This document shows positions 1 to 10,139 of a stretch of 64,000 nt of DNA, in pieces (the first letter of the stretch is position 1; each line of letters opens with the position of its first letter). The notes beneath the pieces are model-generated. The model saw only the letters and a program-made list of their open reading frames with translations, had not been told where the DNA came from and made no database searches. Origin of the DNA: Parasponia andersonii (Eukaryota; Streptophyta; Magnoliopsida; Rosales; Cannabaceae); the NCBI GenBank assembly GCA_002914805.1, contig JXTB01000590.1, positions 6,891-70,890 of the forward strand, in the 5' to 3' direction. Position numbers and translations under genes: made by a program.

Positions 1-210
1 TTTCAGGTCACACATAACCTACTCGGAGGAGGTCGCATATAATTCCTGCGGCGGAGATCGCACATAACCTATTCAGAGGAGGTCGTACATAATTTAGGCG
101 GTGGAGGTCGCACATAACTTATGCGGTGAAGGTCGCATGTAACCCTTTCGGATGAGGTCACACTTAATCTTACACATGCGACCTGACATAGGATTTTAGA
201 CTGCACAACA
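1..210 (-). repeat. Element A 3' LTR, partial (U3 end)
   Basis: This matches the right-hand end of the LTR at 12156-12933 and finishes with the same terminal ...CACAACA at 210. In the element's own direction it is the start of U3 of the 3' LTR; the rest lies outside the window. It differs from the 5' LTR by scattered substitutions and by one fewer 25-bp repeat unit, so the two LTRs have diverged since insertion. Confidence 0.92.
3..177. repeat. 25-bp minisatellite in U3 of A's 3' LTR (7 units)
   Basis: Seven consecutive degenerate 25-bp units with the core GAGGTCGCACATAAC, counted by eye from 3 to 177. The equivalent array in the 5' LTR has eight units (12701-12900) and element B's has four (35501-35600). 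A U3 position is where retrotransposon enhancers sit, so these units may act as repeated transcription-factor sites; that is inference. Confidence 0.9.
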
Positions 211-224
211 ATTGCCCCCACCTT
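211..224 (-). other. Polypurine tract of element A
   Basis: On the minus strand the bases directly before the 3' LTR read AAGGTGGGGGCAAT. A purine-rich run abutting the LTR is the plus-strand DNA primer site of LTR retrotransposons. The same tract abuts B's 3' LTR at 35634. Confidence 0.85.
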
Positions 225-602
225 CATTAGTTCTTTAGGACAAAATGGAGCTTCCTTTTAGTGTGAGTGCATGCGAACTTAAAAAATGCGATGTCACGAC
301 CTAGACTTGAGATCCTTGAAGAGTCGAAGAGTCGCCAGATCTCAAATCTCACATTTCTCAAGATCACGCGTACCTTTTTCTGACAGACAAAAATACGTGT
401 TGCCTTTTTTAAGAAAGATAGCAGAACTCGAGGAGATTTAAGGATATCGATGATGCCAACCATCGTTTTTAAACCAAATCTTTTCAAATTTCGAAAGATT
501 CTGATTTATCTTCTGAAGAAATCAAATCCCGCGTGAATTTCAGCTTTTAGATCTGAAAATCAAATACCTTGATCTATGGCTGTGATTTAGCAGTGCTCGA
601 GG

Positions 603-610
603 TATAAATA
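603..610 (+). promoter_or_regulatory. Candidate TATA box of the antisense gene in A
   Basis: TATAAATA lies about 170 bp upstream of a good splice donor (777) and 545 bp upstream of the coding start, inside the element and outside the LTR. The stretch from here to the donor is well conserved in element B (from about 36020), where the box reads GATAAATA. The stretch 225-600 upstream holds no ORF that I recognise and may be promoter. Transcription from here is inferred from sequence alone. Confidence 0.5.
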
Positions 611-629
611 TCGGAAATCAATCCGCTTT

Positions 630-1154
630 TGCTTCTTCATTATAGACTCTTTCCATCTTTCTAAAAGTCCCGAAGTTTATCAGAGAACCCTAAGGCACCG
701 TTTAAGCTCGCACAATTCCAGTATCTTCTCCGACGAAGTTCAGACCATATCTGAATCCCTCCGCTTTCGAAGAAAGGTTAGTTTATTCCTTCTCTCTTAT
801 TGTTTTTCGTCTGTTCTCGGAAAAACAGTTTCAATTTCTAGGAATAGAAACACATCCCATTTTCGAACGAACTGAAATGAGAATTTTTTTATCCCCTATT
901 TACCGATTCATAGAGTAGACTCTTACTAGATAATGATCAAAAAACTCGTGAAAAGAGATTCTAAGGTCTGATACCCTATTTATTTATTTTCCGACGAACT
1001 GCTCGAATAATTTTTATGAATCCGTAGACTTCTTAGAAAAAATCGATGAGCTTGCTTGTTAGTATAATCCTAGGGTGAACCCCCAAAGTTCTGGCATAGT
1101 AAAAAAAAACCTTGATGCTCGCATAGGACTAAATCCATCCGTATTTCTTTTCAG
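630..1154 (+). other. Antisense gene in A: untranslated first exon and leader intron
   Basis: A probable 5' UTR exon (about 630-776) ends at AAAG|GTTAGT and an intron would run from 777 to 1154. The intron ends in a pyrimidine-rich tract plus CAG placed directly before the coding start. Element B has the same arrangement: donor at 36204, acceptor TTTTCAG ending at 36599, then ATG. Conservation of both splice sites between copies supports the model. The exon start is estimated from the TATA box, not seen. Confidence 0.55.
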
Positions 1155-3861
1155 ATATCTAGTAGTGAGGATTTTAGGGAAGGGAATGCATTTTCTGGAG
1201 AATTTGACTCAAGTGTTAGCTCCATAAACCTCGAAGACTACCTTGAGCCAGAACTCGAGGTAGAAATAACAGGGGTCAGGCAAAGTAGTCCTCGCATAGG
1301 CGATCTCCCTCAGGAACAGTGGCCCCGACATATTAGGGATGCCCCTGCCTTTTCATCGGGCTATCAATACGTAGAGGGGAATTGGTCATGTACCAATATA
1401 AGGACGAGCTGCACATCGAACAAACTCAGCAAAATCGCGAGTAGCTATAAGATCGCCATACCTCTTCACCTACCCATAGAGTTCAACCGTCCACACACAC
1501 CACCACGCAGACTTGCTTCTTTTTCTGAAGCAGTTCTCAAGTGTGGTGTCCACCTCCTACTTCATCCATACATAAAATCGATTATTGACTACTATGGGGT
1601 CGTCCCTTTCCAACTGACTCCTAATACCTATAGATATATGGTAGGTTTGCTTTCCAACTGACTCCTAATACCTATAGATATATGGTAGGTTTGTATATAC
1701 TTTACTATAAATTAGGTTTAGAGACCCTTTCTCCTGAAGAGTTCGCTTGGTTTTACTAAGTAAAATCAAACCCATCAGAACTTGGCTTATTTTATGCGAG
1801 CAAATGGTCGAACCAGGCAATAAAAACGATCTAAGGGGTTCGCGACAACATGGGAAAATGGAAAAATCAATTTTTCCACTTTGACTATGCAGATAACGGC
1901 TTCTTTCAAAATCCCGGTAGGTAGTTTTCCAATTTATCACCTTTTTCTATTTTGTTACTTTTATACTGATCGCATTCGAATATCATCGTAGACAACAGGG
2001 AACGGCCTGGACTTTCCAGGGAACAGCTCGCAAGGCTATACAAAATCAACGACCTTCCAATTGAGGAATTTAATTGGAAGGTATTAGGTACTTCAAATAA
2101 CCTGGTCGCTTGCGGTCTGCTTCCAAAGGGAGCCGCGTTCCCAGACCCCCCTATCCTTTCATCCAGACCTTCGAGCTCGAAGAAGAAGCCAAGAAAACAG
2201 ACGGATATAGGTGCCTCACCTGCCACCCTTCTAGCCTCAGAACCTTCCTCTCCAGAGACAACGTCACCACCAGCTCCTCAACCAGCTCCTCCACAAGAAG
2301 AAGGTAATGATATATATACATTCTAATTACCTTTGTATTATATCTCCTCGCTTGTTGACATATCTGTACAGAGATCGTTATCGGTAGCGGCTTGCGAGCA
2401 CCACCCTCCACTCTCGGGTCCATAGCAAAAATCAAGACACTCGAGAGCACTCCGTCATCAAAAGGGAAAGAAAAGGTTAACAANAAACCTTGATGCTCGC
2501 ATAGGACTAAATCCATCCGTATTTCTTTTCAGATATCTAGTAGTGAGGATTTTAGGGAAGGGAATGCATTTTCTGGAGAATTTGACTCAAGTGTTAGCTC
2601 CATAAACCTCGAAGACTACCTTGAGCCAGAACTCGAGGTAGAAATAACAGGGGTCAGGCAAAGTAGTCCTCGCATAGGCGATCTCCCTCAGGAACAGTGG
2701 CCCCGACATATTAGGGATGCCCCTGCCTTTTCATCGGGCTATCAATACGTAGAGGGGAATTGGTCATGTACCAATATAAGGACGAGCTGCACATCGAACA
2801 AACTCAGCAAAATCGCGAGTAGCTATAAGATCGCCATACCTCTTCACCTACCCATAGAGTTCAACCGTCCACACACACCACCACGCAGACTTGCTTCTTT
2901 TTCTGAAGCAGTTCTCAAGTGTGGTGTCCACCTCCTACTTCATCCATACATAAAATCGATTATTGACTACTATGGGGTCGTCCCTTTCCAACTGACTCCT
3001 AATACCTATAGATATATGGTAGGTTTGCTTTCCAACTGACTCCTAATACCTATAGATATATGGTAGGTTTGTATATACTTTACTATAAATTAGGTTTAGA
3101 GACCCTTTCTCCTGAAGAGTTCGCTTGGTTTTACTAAGTAAAATCAAACCCATCAGAACTTGGCTTATTTTATGCGAGCAAATGGTCGAACCAGGCAATA
3201 AAAACGATCTAAGGGGTTCGCGACAACATGGGAAAATGGAAAAATCAATTTTTCCACTTTGACTATGCAGATAACGGCTTCTTTCAAAATCCCGGTAGGT
3301 AGTTTTCCAATTTATCACCTTTTTCTATTTTGTTACTTTTATACTGATCGCATTCGAATATCATCGTAGACAACAGGGAACGGCCTGGACTTTCCAGGGA
3401 ACAGCTCGCAAGGCTATACAAAATCAACGACCTTCCAATTGAGGAATTTAATTGGAAGGTATTAGGTACTTCAAATAACCTGGTCGCTTGCGGTCTGCTT
3501 CCAAAGGGAGCCGCGTTCCCAGACCCCCCTATCCTTTCATCCAGACCTTCGAGCTCGAAGAAGAAGCCAAGAAAACAGACGGATATAGGTGCCTCACCTG
3601 CCACCCTTCTAGCCTCAGAACCTTCCTCTCCAGAGACAACGTCACCACCAGCTCCTCAACCAGCTCCTCCACAAGAAGAAGGTAATGATATATATACATT
3701 CTAATTACCTTTGTATTATATCTCCTCGCTTGTTGACATATCTGTACAGAGATCGTTATCGGTAGCGGCTTGCGAGCACCACCCTCCACTCTCGGGTCCA
3801 TAGCAAAAATCAAGACACTCGAGAGCACTCCGTCATCAAAAGGGAAAGAAAAGGTTAACAA
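1107..3861. repeat. Exact 1,377-bp duplication across a single N (assembly artefact)
   Basis: Bases 1107-2483 and 2485-3861 read the same, including private features such as the 44-bp tandem duplication, and are separated by one N at 2484. Two genuinely duplicated copies of so decayed an element would be expected to differ. The likeliest cause is two overlapping contig ends joined without collapsing. Features in the two copies are the same locus seen twice. Confidence 0.9.
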
Positions 3862-4692
3862 CTCCAAAAAACAAAAAGTTGCCTTCAAGGACATCCCAGC
3901 AAGCTCGCCTCCTCCACAGCCTCAGCCAACGAGCCATTCCGAACCACCTAAAGAGGCTGCCACTTCTTCGAAACCGATCCTGGCAGATAAGGATGACGAA
4001 CTCTTCACACTCCTCAATCAATTACCAGAGAAGACTGGCATGAGCGCAGCCTTCATTGATCGCTTCACATCTGAGGAAGGCTGGGAGCGGATGAAGCGAC
4101 GATCTGCCAAGGTCGCTTTTGGTTCCGCGATGAGGATGCTGGCCAATGTAAGTACTTTCCTATTTTCTCAAATGTATTATTTCTTAGTATTAATAATTAG
4201 ATTTTTCAGACCGCGGCTGCTGCTGTCCTGATGTACGACCCAGTCCTCGAATGCTTAGAGAAGGCTGAAAATGTTGAAGAGATAACCCAAGCATTCGAGA
4301 ACTCGGAGAAAGCTCGGGAGGAGGAGAAAACAGCCTTCGACTTAGAGAGGCAGCAGCTGCTTGAAGACCTAGCCAAGGAGAAGCTCGAGAAGGAGAACCT
4401 CAAGGAAAAAGTCAAAGAGCTCGAGAAAATCATCTCTAAGCATCCGGATCGCATGAGGGAGGCGACCACTGAGGTGGTTCACAAAGCTATCGAAGAGTTC
4501 AAGGCGACTGAAGTCAAAGAACTCGAAGATAAAGCTAGTGATATCGCCTCGTCGACCATCATTTTTAACATTTTCTACGAGCATCTAGACTTTGACTTCT
4601 TCATCCTTGGTGAGGACGTGGTCGAGCTTGTCCAAAGTTGGAGGGAGGATACTGCCAAAGCTGGAGATGGCGGCGCGAGCCCTTCTGCATAA
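1155..4692 (+). pseudogene. Antisense gene (aORF) of element A, four coding exons, Transposase_28-like plus coiled coil
   Basis: This gene lies between integrase and the 3' LTR and runs against pol. Exons are 1155-1916 (identical assembly copy 2533-3294), 3370-3681, 3750-4147 and 4210-4692, with GT...AG introns including a classic GTAAGT...TTTTTCAG third intron. After removing the duplicated contig end and a 44-bp tandem duplication, the exons sum to 1,911 bp, 637 codons, with phases 1, 1 and 0. Exon 1 carries the block HPYIKSIIDYYGVVPFQLTP, resembling the plant 'putative gypsy type transposon' family (Pfam Transposase_28, from memory). Exons 2-3 are rich in Pro, Ser and Lys. Exon 4 has a long Glu/Lys/Leu coiled coil, then a conserved tail around GEDVVELVQSW. 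Breaks: start ATG changed to ATA (B has ATG), the 44-bp frameshift, and at least two stops in exon 1. Its function is unknown. Confidence 0.8.
1607..1694. repeat. 44-bp tandem duplication in exon 1 of A's antisense gene
   Basis: A 44-bp unit beginning TTTCCAACTGACTCC occurs twice in a row (1607-1650, 1651-1694), and again at 2985-3072 in the assembly copy. Element B has one unit at the same place. Since 44 is not a multiple of three it shifts the frame, so this copy of the gene is dead. Confidence 0.9.
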
Positions 4693-5480
4693 CACTTGTA
4701 TTATTTTTTAATATTTTTAGAACAATGCGGGCTTGGTCCCCCTTCCTTTCCGCTTATGTACTGGTGACAATTCTTTTAATAAATATTATTTTTTCCCTGT
4801 CAGATATTCCTACAAAATAATGAAAACACAATACTAATTTTAACTAAGTAGTCAATCACTAAGTGACTGATCAGTATGTTTTTAGCGATTTGAATCCAAC
4901 TAACTTAAAATGAGTTTTAAGTGTTAGGATAGGTTAGGTCGCTTAAGAAAACAACCAATACGAGTGATGCAAACTCAACTATTTTTCAAAAGTTCCATGT
5001 CAAAATAGGATATATCAATATATCACATCGAACAATGAACGTTTGGCTTAGTTACTTTTTTGTTCGAGGAGGGAAATTGCATAATACAACATGTTGAGGC
5101 ATGAAGCGAGGAGAAAATCTTAGGATTTTAAGGAATTTCAGATACTTCGACGATCTAAAACTCCGTCTCCTCTAAATGGATGTTTTGCATAGTCCCTTAG
5201 GAAACAAGTAGGAGATAACATTCTGATCCCACTGCCCCCCAAGTTTTATGGTATCCAAAAATTGCCATAAAACTATAAAAAGATGAACGGAAACAAGTAG
5301 GAGATAAAATTCTGATCCTACTACCCCCCGAGTTTCATGGTGTCCGAAAACTGCCATAAAGATGAATCAAACGAAGTTGAAGTAATAGCCGAAGAAATAT
5401 TATTGACGAATGACATCGAATGACGAAATAACGAAGATACAGTAGGCCGTTGAAAGTACATGGAAGATAAACATGAAGAT
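4693..5480. other. Spacer between the 3' ends of A's antisense gene and pol, with a tandem unit and G-rich tract
   Basis: No coding sequence is recognised. The antisense transcript probably ends in the AT-rich stretch after 4692. An 89-bp unit is repeated at 5201-5289 and 5290-about 5360; each copy has a C6 run (minus-strand G6) in a purine-rich context on the coding strand of pol. Element B has a single copy (39232-39310). The G-rich tract looks like a second, internal polypurine tract, but this is only a resemblance. Confidence 0.6.
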
Positions 5481-6740
5481 TCATTGATAATAACGACGAA
5501 GTTGTTCTGCATTCCAAGCATGCTCGATCTTTTGTCCACCGATGCGAGCTAGGTTGTATGTTCCAGGTCGAATGACGTTATCAATAACATAAGGCCCTTC
5601 CCAGGAAGGCCCAAATACACCAGCACCATGTTCTTTATTATTAGGTAGAACTCTTCGAAGGACAAGATCACCAACTTCAAAATGTCTACCTTTGACTTTG
5701 GAGTTATAATATCGAGCAGTGCGTTGTTGATATGATGTAATTCGAAGTTGAGATTATTCACGCCGTTCTTCTAAAAGATCGAGTTCAATTCTCAGTAATA
5801 CATCATTCTGATTTTGCTCATAAACAGATCACCGTCGAGAGTCCGCACCAATTTCAACTGGGATCATTGCTTCATATCCATAAGCTAGAGAGAATGGACT
5901 CTCTCCAGTAGTGGTTCGTTGAGTGGTGCGATAAGCCCATAAAACTTCTGGAAGTACTTCTGGCTAAGCTCCTTTATGCTCCTCCAGCTTTGTCTTTATA
6001 TTTTGTTTGAGTATTTTGTTTATCGCTTCGACCTGCCCATTGGCTTGCGGATGAACAATAGCAGAGAAACTCTTCTTGATGCCTAAGTTGTTGCAGAAGT
6101 CACGGAACTCATCATAGTCGAGTTATTTCTCATTATCAGAAATTATAGTATGCGGTATACCATAACGATAGATTATAGATTTGTAAACAAAATCTATCAT
6201 CTTCTTTGCGGAAATGGTGCTCAAGGCCTCAGCTTCCGTCTATTTTGTAAAATAATCGACTGCGACCACTGCATACTTCAAACCTCCTCGTGCTAATGGA
6301 AGCATCCCGATAATATCAATTCCCCAAATAGCAAATGGCTATGGACTAGTCATTGTAGTTAAATGAACATGTGGGTTTCTAGGAATAGTTGCAAATCGTT
6401 GACATTTATCACACCTCCTAGCAAATTCCAATGTATTCTTCTTCATAGTCGGCCAAACATACCCTTGTCGAAGAATCTTGTTTGCAAGTGCCTACCCCCC
6501 AGAATGATTTCCACATATTCCTTCGTGAATTTCTCTCATAATATAGCGTGCTTTTTCATCATTGACACATAATAATAATGTCGAGCAAAAACTTCTTCGA
6601 TAAAGCTTCTCATCCTGGATGATATAGCGGGCTGCCTTCATGCGGAGTCGCTTTGCATCGTCTTTGCCCTCAGTAAGATCGCCATTTTGTATATATCGCA
6701 TTATAGGATCCATCAACGATGGTTTTTCGTCAACTGGCAT
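5481..6740 (-). pseudogene. Integrase domain of element A
   Basis: Inserts the DNA copy into the host genome. The zinc-binding HHCC part reads HEGICGNHSGG then CDKCQRF. The catalytic core has Asp in WGIDIIGMLP, Asp in TIISDNEK and Glu in NGQVEAINK, so the DDE triad is present. The C-terminal part contains KGRHFEVGDLVLRRVLPN and GPSWEGPYVI, a GPY/F-type module. The frame ends with TGA at 5481-5483. At least five in-frame stops are visible (after HSGG, TSP, FTK, NEK and HKGA). Confidence 0.9.
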
Positions 6741-6759
6741 AGCTACTTAGGGTTCGACC

Positions 6760-7337
6760 TCGATGCTTGGCGATACAAGAAATTCAATAGGAACTACCTT
6801 CAACAACTCTGCATCTTTCGTTGAAGCGAGCTTAGCAAGTGCATCTGCCCAGGTATTTTCAATGCGAGAAAGAAGCTGAATGTTATAAGCAGTGAATGTT
6901 AAGAACAATTGCTGCACCTTCTGCAAATAGGCCATCATTCTCTCTCCTCTCGCTTGATAATCGCCCTTAACCTGACAAACGACTAGCTGGGAGTCATTGT
7001 ACACTTCAATTATCTCCACCTTCATTTCCTATGCAAGCTTAAGCCCAGCTATCATTGCTTCATACTCAGCCTCATTATTCGACGCTGGGAATTTAAAGCG
7101 AAGTGCACAATGAATGTTGTACCCTTCAGGACTAATTAAAACTAGGCCCACACCTGCTCCATTTTCATTCGATGACCCATCAACATAAAGTTTCCATAAC
7201 CTTGATGTATCTGAAGCGGGTTTCTCGAGTACTCCTGTGGGAAGATCGACATCATATATAAATTCTGCAATAAAATCTGCGAGGGCCTGACCCTTTATGG
7301 TAGTGCGAGGTTGAAAATTGATGTCAAATTGACTCAA
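6760..7337 (-). pseudogene. Archaeal-type RNase H (second RNase H) of element A
   Basis: This domain would remove the RNA template strand. Conserved acidic positions are visible: LYVDGSSNENGAG, ASNNEAEYEAMIAGL, VYNDSQLVVCQVKGDY and WADALAKLAS. That set is the archaeal/plant RNase HI arrangement and, following a degenerate first RNase H, is diagnostic of the Tat lineage. One stop (after AGLKLA, near 7028) interrupts this copy. It leads directly into the integrase N-terminus. Confidence 0.88.
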
Positions 7338-8475
7338 TTCAACAGTCTACTTAAGCAGCCGTCTTAATGCCTTAGGTTTCTGTAAAACCTGTTTCAACGG
7401 AAAATTCATGAAAACCCTGATGGAGTGAGCATGGAAGTAAGGTCGAAGCTTTCTTGATGCGATGATGAGCGCTAGCGCCAATTTTTCCATCTCTGGATAT
7501 CTGGTTTGGGCATCAAGTAATCTTTTACTTACATAATAGACAGGTCGCTGTATATTTCCCTCCTCGCGAATTAATGCAGTACTCGTCGCATATTTGGAAA
7601 TAGCGAGATATAAGCATAATTCTTCTCCTGGGTTTGGCTTCGACAAGAGTGGAGGAGAACCCAAGTGCTTTTTCAACTCTTGGAGTGCCTGCTCACATTC
7701 TTTCGTCCACTCGAACCTCTTTGATCCTTTCAATACTTCAAAGAAAGGTTGGCATTTATCGGTTGACCTGGATACAAACCGACTCAGTGCAGCTACTCTT
7801 CCTGCTAGGCTTTGCACATCCTTGGGTTTACGAGGAGATTGCATATCAATCAACGCTTGTATNATCATATATAAATTCTGCAATAAAATCTGCGAGGGCC
7901 TGACCCTTTATGGTAGTGCGAGGTTGAAAATTGATGTCAAATTGACTCAATTCAACAGTCTACTTAAGCAGCCGTCTTAATGCCTTAGGTTTCTGTAAAA
8001 CCTGTTTCAACGGAAAATTCATGAAAACCCTGATGGAGTGAGCATGGAAGTAAGGTCGAAGCTTTCTTGATGCGATGATGAGCGCTAGCGCCAATTTTTC
8101 CATCTCTGGATATCTGGTTTGGGCATCAAGTAATCTTTTACTTACATAATAGACAGGTCGCTGTATATTTCCCTCCTCGCGAATTAATGCAGTACTCGTC
8201 GCATATTTGGAAATAGCGAGATATAAGCATAATTCTTCTCCTGGGTTTGGCTTCGACAAGAGTGGAGGAGAACCCAAGTGCTTTTTCAACTCTTGGAGTG
8301 CCTGCTCACATTCTTTCGTCCACTCGAACCTCTTTGATCCTTTCAATACTTCAAAGAAAGGTTGGCATTTATCGGTTGACCTGGATACAAACCGACTCAG
8401 TGCAGCTACTCTTCCTGCTAGGCTTTGCACATCCTTGGGTTTACGAGGAGATTGCATATCAATCAACGCTTGTAT
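7251..8475. repeat. Exact 612-bp duplication across a single N (assembly artefact)
   Basis: Bases 7251-7862 and 7864-8475 are the same and are separated by one N at 7863. The duplication interrupts the pol frame by 613 bp; removing it restores one continuous frame of exactly 6,000 bp. It has the same form as the duplication at 1107-3861, pointing to a repeated scaffold-joining error. Confidence 0.92.
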
Positions 8476-8523
8476 CTTCTGAGGGTTTGCTTCAATTCCT
8501 CGCTGATTGACCATAAAACACAA
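7347..8523 (-). pseudogene. RT thumb and first (Ty3-type) RNase H of element A, seen twice
   Basis: The segment includes the RT connection (QSLAGRVAALSRFVSRSTDK) and a Ty3-type RNase H region with RPVYYVSKRLLDAQTRYPEM and ASRKLRPYFHAHSIRVF. It appears twice because 7251-7862 and 7864-8475 are the same 612 bp joined at an N (7863). The real order passes straight from 8523 to 7864 and on below 7251. Typical acidic residues of an active RNase H are not obvious here, as expected for Tat elements in which a second RNase H domain has been added. Confidence 0.82.
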
Positions 8524-9180
8524 AAATTTTCCAGATCCTACCCCGAACGCACACTTCTAGGGATTTAGCTTCATTTGATATTTCCAGAGAATTTTGAACG
8601 TCTCATCAAGGTGCTTAATGTGATCTTCGGCTTTCTCCGACTTCACGAACATGTCATCGACGTATACCTCCATTGTCTTGCCAATTTGCTTTGCAAATAT
8701 CATAATGACAAGACGCTGGTAGGTCGCTCCTGCATTGACAAGTCCGAAGGGCATCTTTTTATAACATTATAATCCTCGATCAGTGATGAACGAGGTGTGC
8801 TCCTCATCTAGCTCGTACATGGGGATTTGATTATATCCAGAATACGCGTCCATGAAACTTAAGAGTTCATGTTCCGATGTCGTATCTACAAGCTGATCGA
8901 TTCTCGGAAGTGGGAAGCTATCCTTCGGGCATGCTTTGTTGAGATCGGTGAAATCGATACTCGTTCTCTACTTCCCATTGGGTTTCTTCACCAAAACCGG
9001 GTTTGCAAGCCAGTCAGGATAAAAAGACTCTCTTATGAACCCAATTTCGAGCAGCTTCTCCACCTCTTCTTTTAACGCGACGTAGCGCTCTGGATTCATA
9101 GCTCTTCTTTTCTGCCGTACAGGCTTCTTTGTTGGATCTATGTTAAGACGGTGTCATATGATCCTCGAATTAATCCCTAC
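8480..9180 (-). pseudogene. Reverse transcriptase domain of element A
   Basis: Copies element RNA into DNA. Seen in order: the entry block FIRESFYPDWLANPVLVKKP, DFTDLNKACPKDSFPLPRID, SFMDAYSGYNQIPMYELDEE, MPFGLVNAGATYQRL, and the catalytic YVDDM at 8653-8664. A Trp-to-stop after KKPNGK, one after TDRGL and one after MKLNP break the frame. All catalytic Asp residues are still present. Confidence 0.9.
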
Positions 9181-9389
9181 CATGTCCGAATGTTGCCATG
9201 CGAAGACATCCAAGTTAGATTTCAGAAAAGCGACCAATGAAGCTCGTACAGGTTCTTGAATCTCCGTTCTAATTTTTAAAGTCTTTGAAGACATGTCGAA
9301 TGATAAGTCCTCCAGATCTTCAATGGGTCCAGTTCTGGCCTCTTCGTCTATTTCTCGAGGATCGAAGTTTTCCCTGGTCATTTTGATTG

Positions 9390-9650
9390 ACACTTTCATT
9401 GACGGTTCAACTGACGCTTTCTCTGATGGTTCGACTGACGCCTTGTCTGACGACTCAACTGGAGCTTCGACTGACACTTTGCCTGCTACTTTGACTGACG
9501 CTTTGCCTACTGCTTCGACTGACGCTTTGTCTGATGACTCAACTGGAGCTTCGACTGACGCTTTGCCTGCTACTTCGACTGATGCTTTGCCTGCTACTTC
9601 GACTGACGCTTTGCCCGCTACTTCGACTGACGCTTCCTCTGGCAGGTGGA
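9390..9650 (-). repeat. KASVE linker repeats between protease and RT of A
   Basis: About ten imperfect tandem units of roughly 24 bp encode the peptide KASVEVAG and variants (KASVEAPVESSD, KASVEPSE). They stay in frame and join protease to RT. Element B has a much shorter version (42715-42810), which accounts for most of the length difference between the two polyproteins. The linker is probably disordered, and its number of units seems free to change. Confidence 0.85.
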
Positions 9651-9659
9651 CTATCATTG

Positions 9660-10110
9660 TGCGAGATGTCGCATCCTTTGCTGCGAGTTTTAGCGAGTTG
9701 TTATAACAAGTCCTCGCATCATATTGGTTTCCTCGCACTTCGCCTACCCCGTGTTGGGTCGGGAACTTTATAGTGAGATGGTAGATCGAAGTGACGGCTC
9801 GAAGTTCTCTCAGTGTCGGTCTTCCCAGAACAGCATTGAATGCGGAGGAGCAATCTACCACCAATAATTGGGTCATTATCATTGAAACCCTAGGATATGT
9901 TCCAACGTTGACCACTAATTCAATCATGTCCATAGGCATCAGGCTGTCACTAGTAAAACCATAGAGTGGAGTGACGATAGGCTTCAAGTCGCTCTCATTC
10001 AACCCTATTTTCTTAAAGGCGTCGTAGTACAGGATGTCCACAGTACTTCCGTTATCAACCAATACTCGCCATAACTGTGTGCTTCCACAATTAATTTTTA
10101 TGACCAACAC
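9660..10110 (-). pseudogene. Aspartic protease region of element A
   Basis: A retropepsin-like domain that would cut the polyprotein. The active-site motif is VDNGSTVDILYYDAF near 10060-10010; Tat elements use D-N/S-G-S in place of the retroviral DSGA. The later block VLGRPTLRELRAVTSIYH is the usual second conserved segment, ending in KFPTQHGVGEVRG. The domain is open in this copy. It is followed directly by a repetitive linker. Confidence 0.88.
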
Positions 10111-10139
10111 GTCATTATGCGGATAATGGACTTACCTTG

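Noticed and set aside
1665..2516. Minus-strand open frames over the antisense gene
   Set aside because: They are shadows of the plus-strand exons; they have no motifs and appear twice only because of the assembly duplication.
5549..5761. Minus-strand 70-codon frame in the integrase C-terminus (also 39498-39710)
   Set aside because: It is a shifted-frame shadow; the real integrase frame with GPSWEGPYVI runs through the same bases.
7251..8475. Genuine duplication of the RT/RNase H region as a new domain architecture
   Set aside because: The copies are identical, joined by an N, and break a frame that is perfect without the second copy.
9293..9706. Plus-strand open frame rich in STDAL repeats
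   Set aside because: It is the reverse-strand shadow of the KASVE linker of A's pol.
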